A stretch of DNA of 64,000 bases from Deltaproteobacteria bacterium (lineage in GTDB: Bacteria > Myxococcota_A > Polyangia > GCA-2747355): the NCBI GenBank assembly GCA_020633415.1, contig JACKDQ010000011.1:62001-126000 (forward strand), given 5' to 3'. The notes beneath the pieces were generated by a model. It ran no database searches. It had not been told where the DNA came from and was given only the letters and a program-made list of their open reading frames with translations. The position numbers and the translations under genes are program-made. This document shows positions 1 through 8,214 of the stretch, in pieces; positions within the stretch are counted from its first letter, which is position 1, and every line of letters starts with the position of its first letter.

Positions 1-93
1 CGCCTGCAGGCATTGCCTGAGCGCGGGTAGCAAGGGCTTGAGGCCAAACGTTTCCAGCGGTCCGATTCGCCAGCGTAATGCTCTGTGCTTCAT
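1..93 (-). CDS. 5' end of an unidentified protein, cut by the window edge
   Basis: A reading frame on the minus strand begins with ATG at 93-91 and stays open to base 1 (31 codons, beginning MKHRALRWRIGPLETFGLKP). A strong Shine-Dalgarno, AGGGAGCAGCG, lies directly upstream of the ATG, which is the main reason to believe it. It would be transcribed divergently from the PLP enzyme at 195. The visible N-terminus is basic with no signal peptide, and I do not recognise the family. Confidence 0.5.
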   Translation of the reverse strand, partial: MKHRALRWRIGPLETFGLKPLLPALRQCLQA

Positions 94-133
94 CGCTGCT
101 CCCTGGGCGGCAGGCTACGTCGCCGCCAAGCTT

Positions 134-165
134 CTGACAAGTCTGTCGGAAAACTGGGCTATGAT
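134..165 (+). promoter_or_regulatory. Weak candidate promoter for the PLP-dependent lyase
   Basis: A -10-like hexamer TATGAT (160-165) sits in the divergent intergenic region about 30 nt before the lyase start. The only -35-like match, CTGACA (134-139), is 20 nt upstream, which is longer than optimal, so only the -10 is reasonably convincing. Confidence 0.25.
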
Positions 166-194
166 GCGCCACGTCGCCCGTCACGGAGATGATC

Positions 195-1355
195 ATGGAC
201 AAGTACGGCCTACAAACAAAACTGATCCACGCAGGGGATCCGCAACCGCGGATCGCCGGCGCGGTGGGAGTACCGATCTTTCAGTCGACGGTCTTCGAAC
301 TGGTCGAAGGCGCTGACTACCACGACATCCGTTACCCGCGACTCAACAACCTGCCAAACCACGATGCGCTGGGCAAGAAGCTCGCGGCGATCGAAGGCGG
401 CGAGGCTGCGCTGGTCACGTCGAGTGGAATGGCAGCGATCTCGGCGACGCTACTTGCGCTGCTCGCACCGGGAGGCCATCTCTTGCTGCTGCGCGGCGTT
501 TACGGCGGAACCCACACCTTCGCCGACGGTAGCTTCAAGCGTCTCGGCCTGAGCTACGATCTAATCGATGGCGATGCAGCGGACAGCTGGAACACAAAGC
601 TGCGCCAGGAAACAAAAGCGATCTACGTCGAGGCGATGACCAACCCGCTGCTCGATGTACCAGATCACCGCGCGGTGATCGCCTTCGCGCGTGCCCACGG
701 GCTGACGGCGATCATCGACAACACCTTCGCCACGCCGGTCAATTTTCGGCCGATCGAACTGGGCTATGACGTCGTGTTGCATAGCGGCACCAAGTATCTC
801 AACGGCCACAGCGACCTGGTCGCCGGCGCCGTGATCGCTTCCAGTCCGTGCATTCGTGCGATTAAGCACGATCTCGATCATCTCGGCGGCTGTCTCGATC
901 CGCACGCCTGCTTCCTGCTGGCGCGCGGACTGAAAACCTTGGCGCTGCGCGTACGCGCACAAAACGGCAGTGCACTGGCGCTGGCCACCGCACTCGAAGC
1001 GCATCGCAGCGTAGCCAAGGTGCGTTACCCGGGACTCGCTAGCCACCCGCAGCACGCGCGTGCCCGCGACTTGTTCGGCGGCTGCGGTGGGATGCTGTCT
1101 TTCGAACTACACGGCGGCGCGGCGGCGGCCAAGGCACTGATCGAACGGTTGGTCTTGCCGGTTCACGGCCCCAGTTTGGGTGGACCGGAAACGTTGATCA
1201 CCCGTCCAGCGCGCTCGTCCCACGCCGGTCTGACCGCGAAAGAGCGCGACGAACTTGGCATTGGCGACGGGCTGCTACGGGTCTCGGTTGGACTGGAAGA
1301 GTCGGCCGACCTGCTGGCTGACTTTGGCGCCGCGCTCGACGCGCTGGACCACTAG
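195..1355 (+). CDS. Cys/Met metabolism PLP-dependent enzyme (cystathionine gamma-synthase/lyase or methionine gamma-lyase type)
   Basis: 386-residue cytoplasmic PLP enzyme of the Cys/Met metabolism family, acting on sulfur amino acids by beta- or gamma-elimination or replacement. Visible family marks are TSSGMAAISA (residues 75-84), the Asp of IDNTFATP (about 174-181) that contacts the PLP ring nitrogen, and the Schiff-base lysine in HSGTKYLNGHSD (Lys200). The usual YSR-x-NPT segment near residue 47 is replaced by YPRLNNLPN, so the exact reaction (lyase versus synthase) cannot be told from sequence. The start is ATG 195 because GGAG (185-188) is correctly spaced for it; an ATG at 189 directly abuts that GGAG. 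No methionine-pathway neighbours are present. Confidence 0.9.
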   Translation: MDKYGLQTKLIHAGDPQPRIAGAVGVPIFQSTVFELVEGADYHDIRYPRLNNLPNHDALGKKLAAIEGGEAALVTSSGMAAISATLLALLAPGGHLLLLRGVYGGTHTFADGSFKRLGLSYDLIDGDAADSWNTKLRQETKAIYVEAMTNPLLDVPDHRAVIAFARAHGLTAIIDNTFATPVNFRPIELGYDVVLHSGTKYLNGHSDLVAGAVIASSPCIRAIKHDLDHLGGCLDPHACFLLARGLKTLALRVRAQNGSALALATALEAHRSVAKVRYPGLASHPQHARARDLFGGCGGMLSFELHGGAAAAKALIERLVLPVHGPSLGGPETLITRPARSSHAGLTAKERDELGIGDGLLRVSVGLEESADLLADFGAALDALDH

Positions 1356-1372
1356 CTGTAGCCCAGACGTCG

Positions 1373-1388
1373 AGCGCTGATCAGCGCT
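1373..1388. terminator. Palindrome between convergent genes, possible terminator
   Basis: A perfect 16-bp palindrome, AGCGCTGATCAGCGCT, lies in the 46-bp gap between two converging genes. It could form a hairpin in either transcript but lacks a following T-run, so intrinsic termination is only a guess. Confidence 0.3.
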
Positions 1389-1401
1389 GGTCATCAGGAC
1401 A

Positions 1402-2997
1402 CTAGGGGCAGGCGGTATCGTAGCCAACCAGCACCGTGCTGCCATCGCTCGGCGGGCTGCTCAGCAGCACGCTGTTGGAAGCCTTGTCGTAGAGATGACC
1501 ACTGACCGTCTTGCCGTCGACGGTAATCGCCAGCGATTTCTCGTCGAGCACCGGTCGCGACAAGAAGAATTGCCGCTTGAGACCGAAGACGGTCTTGCCG
1601 ATCTCGGCAAAGGCAGCAGCGTAATTCTTGGTGCAGAGATCGCGATTCTTGCCGCCGCTCTTGCCAACCAAGTCGTTCCAGCGCTTGGTCTCAAGTTCGC
1701 CGCCTTTGCAGACGCCGCCCGGCGCGACATTGGGCAATAGGCCGTGTACACGCACCGACTGGCCGAGCAGCGGATTGATCTGACTGCGCAATTTGCCCAG
1801 CAGCTGGTCAGCGGTCAGCTTGGATTGATCATCTTCGTCGGTGAAAACGAGAATCTCGATCGAAGCATCGGGGCGCCAGAACCCCCAGTTGGCGCCGCGA
1901 CAGGCACCATCGACACAGCGCGTGCAATCGGGTCCGCAGCTGTTGGAGATCGTGCCGGTCAGGGCTGGTTCGAGCGAAGCGGCGATCGCATCGAACCCCC
2001 ACTCCTGACCGCCGAGCGGGCCGAGTTTGATCCGTTTTTCGACCTCGGTCTTAAGGTCGGTCGCCTTGGCGTCCAAATAGGGCGGTGCGCCGAGCAACGC
2101 GCCAAAGATCGGCGGTGGCGTAGTGGCCGGCGTCAAGCTGATCACGCCGAGGTGAAAGTCCAGACCGGTTGCCGCAGCTTCCTTGGCAAACACCGGAATC
2201 GCATCGAGCACGAATGGGATCTCATCTATCATGCTGCCGTTAGCATCAGAGACCAACAGCACGTCGACCTTACCGGTCGCCCGCTGAACGAAGGTATCCT
2301 CGCCTTTGACCTTGTCACCGACGGCGGCGAAGATCGGCAATTCGAGACCACCGCCAGCGACGTTAAGCAGGCGCAGCGTACAGGCCTTGAGCCCAATGCT
2401 GGTCGGTTTTAGCGTGACCGTCAGCTCGACGAAACTAGCCGCCGGAACTTTCAGTGTGTTGGGTGCCGCGACAAAATCCGCCGGGCAGCCCGTGGTATCG
2501 ACGTTGATCTCGAGATCGCTGCCACCGAGGTTGGTCACTTGAATGCTCTGGACCTCGTCGGCGCAGCCCTGGCCGGCGACACCGAAGTTTAGTCGCGCTG
2601 GCCTCGCCATGATGCCGCCGTTGCTGCTGATCAGACAGCTGCTCTGATCGCAGTGCGTGCCTTTGCTGTCGCATTGCTCATCGCTATCTTTGACACCATC
2701 GCCGCAGCGGCGCTTTTTGCAGTCGGGCCGACAGGGCGCGTCGGGAAGCAGGCTATTGAAGGCCCCCTCATCGCAAGCTTCACCGGGATCGAGCGCACCG
2801 TTGCCGCAGCCAAGGGCGGCATCGGCGCTGCTGCCGTCGGCGGATTGCCCATCGCGCGGTTGACCGTCAGCGCGGGTCGCGCCATCGGCGGTGGTGACTG
2901 CCGAGTCTGTGCCGCCGTCGCCATCGCTGGCCGAGCGGGAGGAACAACCGACACCGCAGAGTATTCCGGCGGCAATCGCTAAATAAGTGGAACGCAT
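1402..2997 (-). CDS. Lipoprotein with Myxococcus Cys-rich repeat, ASH-like domain and vWA-like domain
   Basis: 531-residue predicted lipoprotein. The start is ATG 2997, preceded by AAGGAGACTC and followed by a signal peptide ending in the lipobox GVGC. Next comes a D/A/G-rich linker, then two copies of a Cys-rich motif (CGNGALDPGEACD and CGDGVKDSDEQCD) typical of myxobacterial surface proteins. An immunoglobulin-like ASH/choice-of-anchor-D domain (ARLNFGVAGQGC onward) and a von Willebrand A-like domain starting at VDVLLVSDANGSM follow. The usual DxSxS metal site is altered to D-A-N-G-S. The TDEDD segment later in the domain could also bind metal. Probable role is adhesion or binding at the outer surface; the ligand is unknown. 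Confidence 0.85.
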   Translation of the reverse strand: MRSTYLAIAAGILCGVGCSSRSASDGDGGTDSAVTTADGATRADGQPRDGQSADGSSADAALGCGNGALDPGEACDEGAFNSLLPDAPCRPDCKKRRCGDGVKDSDEQCDSKGTHCDQSSCLISSNGGIMARPARLNFGVAGQGCADEVQSIQVTNLGGSDLEINVDTTGCPADFVAAPNTLKVPAASFVELTVTLKPTSIGLKACTLRLLNVAGGGLELPIFAAVGDKVKGEDTFVQRATGKVDVLLVSDANGSMIDEIPFVLDAIPVFAKEAAATGLDFHLGVISLTPATTPPPIFGALLGAPPYLDAKATDLKTEVEKRIKLGPLGGQEWGFDAIAASLEPALTGTISNSCGPDCTRCVDGACRGANWGFWRPDASIEILVFTDEDDQSKLTADQLLGKLRSQINPLLGQSVRVHGLLPNVAPGGVCKGGELETKRWNDLVGKSGGKNRDLCTKNYAAAFAEIGKTVFGLKRQFFLSRPVLDEKSLAITVDGKTVSGHLYDKASNSVLLSSPPSDGSTVLVGYDTACP

Positions 2998-3421
2998 CAA
3001 GAGTCTCCTTCCGATTGACTGCTGGTGTCCCGAGCGTGGGATTTCGGCGCAGTTTTTTTGAACCGCTCGAGACACCGCCAGTCATCTGCGGCTGATCGCA
3101 CCGCGGCCACGCCACGCGTCACATTCGCGGGTCACCCGTCGACTGACTTGACCGCAAGGTCAACGGCGCGCTGCTGCAATGTCGACATTCTTTTTGCACG
3201 CGCAAGGCGCTGATACCGCTGCGCCGTCTGTGAACGAGCGCAGGCTGGCGCCGCCCGCCGCAGACGCCGGCATTCGAATTCGCGTAGGTCGGCGACGCGA
3301 AATCAAATGGCTCCGAGCGACCGCTCGGATTTCCCCAATGGATTCGGGGTCGGCAAGGCGGAAATTTTGCGCACGGAAATTGCTGTGGCAGTGGCGTTTG
3401 GGTGCGCACAAGGAGCAAACG
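2998..3421. other. Divergent intergenic region with a TTGACC/GGTCAA inverted repeat
   Basis: This 424-bp gap separates two divergently transcribed exported-protein genes. Short open frames exist on both strands but lack Shine-Dalgarno sequences or recognisable protein features. The one distinct element is an inverted repeat, TTGACC-GCAA-GGTCAA, at 3148-3163, which could be an operator or hairpin. No convincing -10/-35 pair was found. Confidence 0.4.
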
Positions 3422-4195
3422 ATGCGCAAGTTAGCCTTTATTAGCCTGGCAGTCGCCGTGCTCGCTGCACCGAGCGCGGCGCGTGCAACAGTCGATTCCT
3501 ACCTACCCTATTACATCCCCTACCGCGACGTTCAGACCGACAGCTATTGTCTGATGGAACGCGTGGCGTTGGTGGAGATCGGTATTCCGGAGGGTGCGGC
3601 GATGCTTGCCGTAGCTGCGCCGGCGCTGATCTTTCAATCGCTCAGCGGCATCGCCGAGACCCAGACCGACATCAACGTCGCCAGCGGTATCGAGGCCGAG
3701 CTGACCAACATCGACTACAACAGTGATGACGTTGTCGACGTGTCGATCAAGGTCACGGTGCAAGATCAGGCGGCGCAACAGAACCAGCTGACGACCGCCG
3801 AACGACGCAAGCTTCTGACCGCCGCCAAACTTTACCTGGTCGCACTCGCCGAGTCGCTGCAGCGCATCCGCCCCTATCACTGGCGGCTGTATACCCAGAT
3901 CGTTGGCCTGCCAACCCAAGAGGCCGCTGACGGAACGCCACTTTACCAAACCAACAAGTGGCCGTTCACTTACGACAGCAAGCTGCTCAATCTCTATCGC
4001 AGCGAGCTGCTCAACCGATCCGACGACTGCATGAAGATGAACGGCCCCCGCCCCGCTAAAGGTGAGCAGGCAGGCGGCGGTAGCGTGAGTGAGCCCTCAC
4101 CCGTGGCCGGCTGTGCGGTCACGCCGCCGACCTCGGCAGCAACGGCGCTACTGTTGTTCGGCCTCGGCTGGATCGCACGGCGCCGGCGGCGCTAG
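3422..4195 (+). CDS. Secreted protein of unknown function with MYXO-CTERM-like sorting tail
   Basis: 257 residues. The start is ATG 3422, preceded by AAGGAGCAAACG and followed by a Sec signal peptide (MRKLAFISLAVAVLAAPSAA). The mature domain has no family I recognise. The C-terminus is a Ser/Glu/Pro linker, then AGC, then a hydrophobic segment and a basic end (GWIARRRRR). This Gly-Cys/membrane-helix/Arg-cluster order is the MYXO-CTERM arrangement, known in Myxococcota to direct processing and attachment to the outer surface. The reading frame is open further upstream, but that extension lacks signal-peptide logic. It is transcribed divergently from the vWA lipoprotein. Confidence 0.85.
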   Translation: MRKLAFISLAVAVLAAPSAARATVDSYLPYYIPYRDVQTDSYCLMERVALVEIGIPEGAAMLAVAAPALIFQSLSGIAETQTDINVASGIEAELTNIDYNSDDVVDVSIKVTVQDQAAQQNQLTTAERRKLLTAAKLYLVALAESLQRIRPYHWRLYTQIVGLPTQEAADGTPLYQTNKWPFTYDSKLLNLYRSELLNRSDDCMKMNGPRPAKGEQAGGGSVSEPSPVAGCAVTPPTSAATALLLFGLGWIARRRRR

Positions 4196-4401
4196 AGCGA
4201 CACAAACGGCGCCGGCCGCGACCTCCGAGGGGCCGCGCGGCGGGGAGACCTGCTGTCAAACCGATGCGACAATCGTCATCGCGCTAAGACAGGGACGTCC
4301 CGTCCGCGCCTCGAAATCTAAAGACTTTTCCAGATAGTGAACTGGCCCGCGCTGTGCATTACCCGCAGCAGCGACGGCAATGCTCGACGGAGGAGTCACC
4401 G

Positions 4402-5589
4402 ATGAAAGCGCTTAGCACCATCTCTCTAATCACCTTGTTGCTCGGCGGCTGCGCGCGCGATGCCCGCGTGCCCGCCGTCAATTTGCAGACCGGAGAGGAA
4501 CGCAGTTTTTCCAGCAATACGACGATCCCCGCCGGTTGGGCGGCCTGTACCGACGGCGACTGCAGCAGCTTGCCGCCAGAGATCCCTTGTCAGAACATCG
4601 GCGCCGATGTCTGCGAGCGTCAGCCGACTTGCACCAAACAGAGCGATCGTTGTCTGCCCCCGCCTCCTGACCCAGCGTCGAGCTGCAGCAAGCTCAGCGA
4701 CGAAAACAGCTGCCGCCAGCAGCGTCAGTGCGACTGGCAACCAACGCCGTGCCCAGCGATGCCCTGCGCGCCCGACCAAAAGGACTGCCCCCCGAAATGT
4801 AGCGGCGGCGTCTGTGTCGAGGCGCAGCAAGTCTCTTGCGAGCATCTCGACAAGCTCGACTGCGACAACCGCTCCGACTGCGACTGGACGCCGGTAGCCT
4901 GCCCAGGCTGCGCACCCGGTGCAAACTGCCCGCCCTGCACCACGCCGTTCTGCACCGCGAAGAACGTCAATCCGCCCCACCCTTGCCCCGACTTGGCGCC
5001 GCCCGGACCGGAGTTCTGCAAAGACGGTACACGCCCGGTACCCGAGTACGGCGCCGATGGTCGCTGCGTGATCGGCTTCACCTGCCAAGCGCCCTGTCCG
5101 ACGATCCCCGTGCCGAGCTGCCAAGGCAGGTTGATCGAAGAGCGCGATCCGCTCAGCGGCTGCGTGGTCAACTACCGTTGCGAAAACGCCTGTGGCGTAG
5201 TGCCGCGACCGGCCTGTGCCAACGCCGTGCCGATCCATGACAGCGCCGGATGCGTCTCGGGCTACAAATGTCCGGCGACGCTGACCTGCAGCGACATTCA
5301 AACCGCATACGGTCGCGCCCTCGCCGATGCCAAGCAGTGCACGCCGGGCGTCAAGACCTACCAATGCCAGACGATCGTGCAAAGCAGCTTGGCCTGCGGC
5401 TGTCCGACGGCGGTCAACGTCACCCAGCAACAGGCGATCGCCGAGCTGACCCGACTGAAGACCGAATGGGATAACGCCGGCTGTGGCACCACCCTGCTCT
5501 GCGCGCCGGTGCGCTGCTTCGTGCCCCCCGGTGCTGACTGCAAAGGCACCTCAGCCGGAACCGGGGTCTGTGCTGACCGACAACCGTAG
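4402..5589 (+). CDS. Cysteine-rich lipoprotein
   Basis: 395-residue predicted lipoprotein of unknown function. ATG 4402 follows GGAGGAGTCACCG and encodes MKALSTISLITLLLGGC, with lipobox LGGC at Cys17. The mature protein contains dozens of cysteines in short modules such as CSKLSDENSCRQQRQCDW and CEHLDKLDCDNRSDCDW, which are two copies of one unit of roughly 40 residues, then TIL-like segments (CPTIPVPSCQG and a related copy). It is probably disulfide-bonded in the periplasm or on the surface. A long antisense frame on the opposite strand is a codon-bias shadow. Confidence 0.8.
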   Translation: MKALSTISLITLLLGGCARDARVPAVNLQTGEERSFSSNTTIPAGWAACTDGDCSSLPPEIPCQNIGADVCERQPTCTKQSDRCLPPPPDPASSCSKLSDENSCRQQRQCDWQPTPCPAMPCAPDQKDCPPKCSGGVCVEAQQVSCEHLDKLDCDNRSDCDWTPVACPGCAPGANCPPCTTPFCTAKNVNPPHPCPDLAPPGPEFCKDGTRPVPEYGADGRCVIGFTCQAPCPTIPVPSCQGRLIEERDPLSGCVVNYRCENACGVVPRPACANAVPIHDSAGCVSGYKCPATLTCSDIQTAYGRALADAKQCTPGVKTYQCQTIVQSSLACGCPTAVNVTQQQAIAELTRLKTEWDNAGCGTTLLCAPVRCFVPPGADCKGTSAGTGVCADRQP

Positions 5590-5622
5590 ACGCTGTTCGC
5601 TACCAGGTCAGCTACGCTGATT

Positions 5623-5656
5623 GCAGCCCCGACTCGCCGCGGCGACGAGGGGCTGC
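5623..5656 (+). terminator. Strong hairpin after the Cys-rich lipoprotein gene
   Basis: Arms GCAGCCCC (5623-5630) and GGGGCTGC (5649-5656) enclose a second palindrome, TCGCCGCGGCGA (5634-5645). The structure lies 34 nt after the stop codon and before the next gene. There is no T-run, so it may terminate weakly or stabilise the 3' end. Confidence 0.45.
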
Positions 5657-5687
5657 TGCCGTGCAGGTGGGAGATGACGATCTGTGC

Positions 5688-5693
5688 TACCGT
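5688..5693 (+). promoter_or_regulatory. Candidate -10 element for a leaderless transcript
   Basis: TACCGT within TGCTACCGT lies 7 nt before ATG 5701, which has no Shine-Dalgarno sequence. The spacing would place the transcription start at or next to the A of the start codon. The hexamer itself is a weak match. Confidence 0.3.
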
Positions 5694-5700
5694 TCGCTCG

Positions 5701-6783
5701 ATGCGGGTAATTGCGTTTTCTGTGCTGTTGGCCGGCTGTGGCGCGACGACAGCGATCGATCTCAGTCTAATCGCCGACACCAACATCAGCGACGCGGAGC
5801 AGCTATTGGCAGAGGTTGACGTGATCGACCTTGTGCTCGATAGCGACCAGGGACTCTATCCGCTGAGCGCGGCAGCCCAGTACGACAACATCACGATTAG
5901 CGATGTCGACAACGATGGCTCCGCTGAGTTGACGGCACGCTTTGCGACCAACGGACTCGATCACTTGCCGCTGATCCGCGTCGAGCGCGGCAGCCTGACC
6001 GATGTCCCGCTGGCGGTTTCGCTGCGCGGGCTGCAAAAGCAGACCGCAGCACTGTATGCCGCCGGCGGCCTGCGCGGCGCGATGTTTAGCGCCGGCCGGA
6101 CAGAGAGGCTTTCGGTGCCGTTTAACGTGGTGCCGCGCTTTCGCCCACCGCAGGTTAGCCAGGTCGTGCCAGGTCATGGTTCCTCCGTCAGCGAGAGTGA
6201 ATTCTCCGGTCCGATCTTCATCTTTTTTACCAAGCTGATGGATCAGCGTTCGCTGCTTGAGCCCTCGACGATCACGCTCAACCGAATCAGCCCGACGCCG
6301 CAGACGATCGCTGCGCGACAGATCCTGCTCTTTCAAGATCGCCCAGGCGACGACCCCACGATCACGATGACGGTGGAATTCCACCTGAGCGCGACGCTTT
6401 CCGGCGGCACCTACGAGGTCAAGGTTAGCAGCGCAGCGGTCGACACCACCGCCGAGCACCGCCCACTCGACCAAGCGCCAATGCAACCGGGCAACCAGGG
6501 CTGGCGTTCAACCTTCGTGATCGCGGCGGGCGCGCTGAAGGGCCCGGACCCGGTCAAAGCGACCCAGTGCGGCAGCGGACCAGGCTGCCCAGTGGGCACA
6601 CGCTGTGAGCCAAAGCTCGGTCGTTGCGAGCCAACGGCCTGCCCGGCGAGCTGCCCGCAAACGTTGGTCTGCGACTCGGCGCTCAACCGCTGCGTGCAGG
6701 ATTGCCGACTATACGGCGGCGCGACCTGTCCAGCGACAGCGCCGCTCTGCAGCAGCGCTGGCCTTTGTCGGCCGCAATCGTAA
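5701..6783 (+). CDS. Lipoprotein with Ig-like domain and Cys-rich C-terminus
   Basis: 360-residue predicted lipoprotein. ATG 5701 encodes MRVIAFSVLLAGCG, giving the lipobox LAGC (Cys13). The central part resembles a bacterial Ig-like (Big_5/SbsA) fold: PPQVSQVVPGHGSSVS, then an FxKLMD motif and a strand-rich stretch to about residue 270. The last 60 residues are Cys-rich (CGSGPGCPVGTRCEPKLGRC) and resemble modules in neighbouring lipoproteins. No catalytic motif is visible. It is followed 34 bp later by the FHA-sigma54 regulator on the same strand, and the two may be co-transcribed. Confidence 0.75.
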   Translation: MRVIAFSVLLAGCGATTAIDLSLIADTNISDAEQLLAEVDVIDLVLDSDQGLYPLSAAAQYDNITISDVDNDGSAELTARFATNGLDHLPLIRVERGSLTDVPLAVSLRGLQKQTAALYAAGGLRGAMFSAGRTERLSVPFNVVPRFRPPQVSQVVPGHGSSVSESEFSGPIFIFFTKLMDQRSLLEPSTITLNRISPTPQTIAARQILLFQDRPGDDPTITMTVEFHLSATLSGGTYEVKVSSAAVDTTAEHRPLDQAPMQPGNQGWRSTFVIAAGALKGPDPVKATQCGSGPGCPVGTRCEPKLGRCEPTACPASCPQTLVCDSALNRCVQDCRLYGGATCPATAPLCSSAGLCRPQS

Positions 6784-6817
6784 GCTACCGTCGATCGGTG
6801 ATAGGATCATTGTCGAG

Positions 6818-8167
6818 ATGAGTTCAGCCCCTGCTGATGGCACACGGATCATCGAACGCAGCGACGGCGCCGTGTGGGTCGTCAAGCGCAGCACCCTGGT
6901 CGTCGAACGCGGCGAAGCTACGCCCGCCGAGCTAACGCTCGAGGCCAGTCCGATTATCGTGGGCAGCGCCGTCGACTGCGACCTGCAGCTACGTGACCCG
7001 GCGGTGTCGGCTCAACACATCGCGATCGCACCCACACCCCAGGGGATGCTGCTGCGCGATCTCGATAGCACGAACGGAACTTTCTTGGCTGGTCGACGCG
7101 TCGAGCGCGTGTATCTAGCGCAGCAAGACCGAATCGAACTCGGCGACTGCACGCTGCGTTTTGACAGCTTTGGCGATGAGATCGAAATCCCGATCAGCAG
7201 CCGGACGAATTTCGGAGAGTTGCTCGGACACAGCGAGAGTATGAAGCGCGTGTTCGCGATTCTCGAGCGCGTCAGCAAGACCGACGCGACTGTGCTGTTA
7301 GAAGGCGAGTCGGGCACGGGCAAAGAAGTCGCCGCCCGTTCGTTGCACGACGCGTCGACGCGGCGAGACGGACCATTCGTCGCCGTGGATTGCGGCGCAC
7401 TGCCCGCGAACCTGATCGAAAGCGAGCTATTCGGACACCGACGCGGTGCCTTTACCGGCGCCGATGCCGATCGCGCCGGTCTGTTCGAGGAGGCCTCAGG
7501 TGGAACGCTCTTTCTTGACGAGGTCGGCGAACTCCCACTAGATCTACAGCCCAAGCTGTTGCGCGCGCTGGAAACGCGAACGATCCGCCGGGTCGGCGAA
7601 ACAACGGCCCGGCAGATCGACGTGCGGCTGGTCGCCGCGACGAATCGGCGCCTGCAGCTGGAAGTTCAGCAAGGTAGCTTTCGCCAGGATCTGTTCTTTC
7701 GCCTGTCGGTGATCGCGCTGAGGCTTCCGGCGCTGCGTGAGCGTCGCCAGGAGATCCCACGGCTTGTCGCTCATTTCTGCGCTCAGCACGGCAAAGACGC
7801 TCACGAAGTGGTCACGCCCTCGATGCAGCGCTTGCTTTCCGCCTACGATTGGCCAGGAAATGTGCGCGAACTGCGCAACGTGGTCGATCGTCTGCTGCTC
7901 GTCCCGGGGATGGACGCCCAGTTCTATCTACCGAATGAAGCGGCGATCGCCGCCGATCACAACGCCACTGCTGAAACGCCGCCGCTCGTCGATCTCGACC
8001 TGCCCTACCACGAAGGCAAGCGTCGCTTCACCGAGCGCTTCGAACGGCACTATCTGGCGGGCCTGCTCGCGCGTTGCAGTGGCAACGTCTCGGAAGTTGC
8101 CCGTGTTTCGGGACTATCTCGCCAATCCTGCCACCGCTTGCTCAAGCGCTACGAATTGGCGCGTTAG
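6818..8167 (+). CDS. FHA domain sigma54-dependent transcriptional activator, Fis-type HTH
   Basis: 449-residue bacterial enhancer-binding protein. An N-terminal FHA domain (about 46-112) has SAQH and the STNG loop (84-87), so it should bind a phosphothreonine peptide rather than be phosphorylated like a response regulator. The AAA+ domain has Walker A GESGTGKE (163-170), the sigma54-contact loop GAFTGA (210-215) and Walker B LFLDE (231-235). The C-terminus is a Fis-type helix-turn-helix (GNVSEVARVSGLSRQS). The glycine-arginine usually seen in FHA domains is Gly-Ser here (VGS, 48-50). The Ser/Thr kinase gene starts 47 bp downstream, and kinase-FHA regulator pairs of this sort are well known in myxobacteria. 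Confidence 0.92.
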   Translation: MSSAPADGTRIIERSDGAVWVVKRSTLVVERGEATPAELTLEASPIIVGSAVDCDLQLRDPAVSAQHIAIAPTPQGMLLRDLDSTNGTFLAGRRVERVYLAQQDRIELGDCTLRFDSFGDEIEIPISSRTNFGELLGHSESMKRVFAILERVSKTDATVLLEGESGTGKEVAARSLHDASTRRDGPFVAVDCGALPANLIESELFGHRRGAFTGADADRAGLFEEASGGTLFLDEVGELPLDLQPKLLRALETRTIRRVGETTARQIDVRLVAATNRRLQLEVQQGSFRQDLFFRLSVIALRLPALRERRQEIPRLVAHFCAQHGKDAHEVVTPSMQRLLSAYDWPGNVRELRNVVDRLLLVPGMDAQFYLPNEAAIAADHNATAETPPLVDLDLPYHEGKRRFTERFERHYLAGLLARCSGNVSEVARVSGLSRQSCHRLLKRYELAR

Positions 8168-8214
8168 CGCGCACTTTGCGGTACGCTAGCGGCTAGTCGG
8201 ACGGGGAGTTCTCT

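Noticed and set aside
3160..3429. 89-codon minus-strand frame between two exported-protein genes
   Set aside because: No Shine-Dalgarno or domain; overlaps the promoter region of the gene at 3422.
4426..5430. 334-codon reading frame on the minus strand
   Set aside because: Lies antisense to the cysteine-rich lipoprotein; no Shine-Dalgarno, no domain, and composition is that of a GC-rich shadow frame.
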